Below are positions 63,231-64,000 of a stretch of DNA of 64,000 nt, piece by piece. The stretch is from positions 741,002-805,001 of the forward strand of contig NC_087393.1 in the NCBI RefSeq assembly GCF_963675165.1, in the 5' to 3' direction. The DNA is from Halichondria panicea (taxonomy: Eukaryota > Porifera > Demospongiae > Suberitida > Halichondriidae). The number at the start of each line of letters is the position of its first letter. The first letter of the stretch is position 1. A program made the translations under genes and the position numbers. Below the pieces are notes generated by a model, which was not told the origin of the DNA, did no database searches, and saw nothing but the letters and a program-made list of their open reading frames with translations.

Positions 63231-63585
63231 CACATAGCTTCTCAGTTTTACCTTGTTCTCCCAACAAGTGTCAAGAATGCTCATTTTACTGGCACATACC
63301 TAGTACCCCCGCACCACCATTACGGCTGTGAGGACCTATTATAGGCTATCAGTAGGGCACCTGTGCATGTGGTCCCATTGTTCTCCAGTAGAATGTCCTC
63401 ATTATCGTATTTGTAGAACAATGCAGCCAGCCTCCTACAAGTTGTTATAACTGAACAAATGTTGTGCTAAAAAGTAATTTGTTGTCTCAGGTATTGTGAT
63501 GCTTAACAATAAGTAGCTAATATGCATTACAATAGTTTAGACTACTGTACACAGCAGGTGTTGTGACTGTGTTCACATAAGGTGT

Positions 63586-63700
63586 GGTATTGTCCACTAG
63601 TTCCCATCGAGGCTAGCTAGGCTTGCTATTTTTATGTTATGTAAGGCACGGTATTGTCCACAAGCTCGTATCGAGGCTAGGCTTTTCTATTTTTAGTACT
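63586..63700. repeat. Tandem duplication, 64-bp unit
   Basis: GGTATTGTCCACTAG and GGTATTGTCCACAAG start units at 63586 and 63650, each followed by ATCGAGGCTAG and CTATTTTTA. Confidence 0.8.
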
Positions 63701-64000
63701 CAGAGGTCAAGTAGTACTGACCTTCCGTTTGACCTTCTTCTGTTCATACATGTGCAGACCTCTCAGATCATGGTATTGTCTGAGAGGGAACTTTTGGGAT
63801 TATTATATGCTGTGACCTAACGAACATGATCGATGCATGCATGCGTGTACATGTTGTTGTTGACTGCCTGTGGTCACGACCAGGAGGGTTGGCCGTGATG
63901 TGGGGCACCCCTCCAATTAGTGGTATCCTGTAGACCATGATGATTCCCATGAATTTCCAATCCATGACTTTTGTTTCCTCGTATAATTAATCCAAGGTGA

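Larger units (their letters stand above)
52690..64000. other. Gene-poor 11.3-kb stretch
   Basis: No exon, RNA gene or ORF that I can support. It contains the 72-bp and 49-bp arrays, fold-back elements, microsatellites and several local duplications listed separately. It is either a long intron of the TSR gene or intergenic DNA. The reading frames that exist here are short and of low quality. Confidence 0.6.

Overview
The window is animal nuclear DNA. Its genes are split by many short GT-AG introns, often 50-150 bp. The products are metazoan housekeeping and signalling proteins, and the intergenic DNA is AT-rich and full of small inverted repeats. Gene density, very short divergent promoters and the AT-rich style suggest a non-bilaterian animal, most likely a demosponge. 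This is inference; nothing here fixes the species. Exon coordinates were assigned by hand from splice sites, reading phase and remembered family alignments, so single junctions may be off.

Layout. (1) 0.3-7.3 kb: a forkhead transcription factor (+), a WBP11 splicing factor (-) and the exocyst subunit EXOC7 (+), followed by a tRNA-Gly(CCC) gene (-). (2) 7.5-19 kb: an accessory, repeat-rich stretch. It holds two tandem copies of a secreted HExxH metallopeptidase gene, a Mutator-like non-autonomous transposon with a 9-bp target duplication, a ~150-bp tandem repeat and two long hairpins. (3) 19-47.5 kb: a dense block of conserved genes in alternating orientation: RPL10 (-), GTF2H1/TFIIH p62 (+), DDX47 (-), SNX29 (+), a short MAD1-like coiled-coil gene (-), a USP31/USP43-type deubiquitinase (+), ASPSCR1/TUG (-) and CEP95 (+). 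(4) 47.9-52.7 kb: the 5' part of an unusual gene coding for a predicted type II membrane protein with one thrombospondin type-1 repeat and the start of a possible glycosyltransferase domain. (5) 52.7-64 kb: no gene that I can support; tandem arrays, palindromes and fold-back elements, probably a very long intron or an intergenic desert.

The main organising feature is five head-to-head gene pairs whose start codons lie about 190-300 bp apart: WBP11/EXOC7, RPL10/GTF2H1, DDX47/SNX29, MAD1-like/USP and ASPSCR1/CEP95. Two of these promoters share a composite motif. The genes cover transcription and repair, RNA processing, ribosome biogenesis, membrane traffic and centrosome or mitosis functions, and do not form one pathway. 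The most interesting items are the metallopeptidase duplication with its microhomology-mediated exon fusion, the intact Mutator-like element, the truncated MAD1-like protein, the TSR plus glycosyltransferase-like architecture, and the fold-back families including a perfect 58-bp palindrome.
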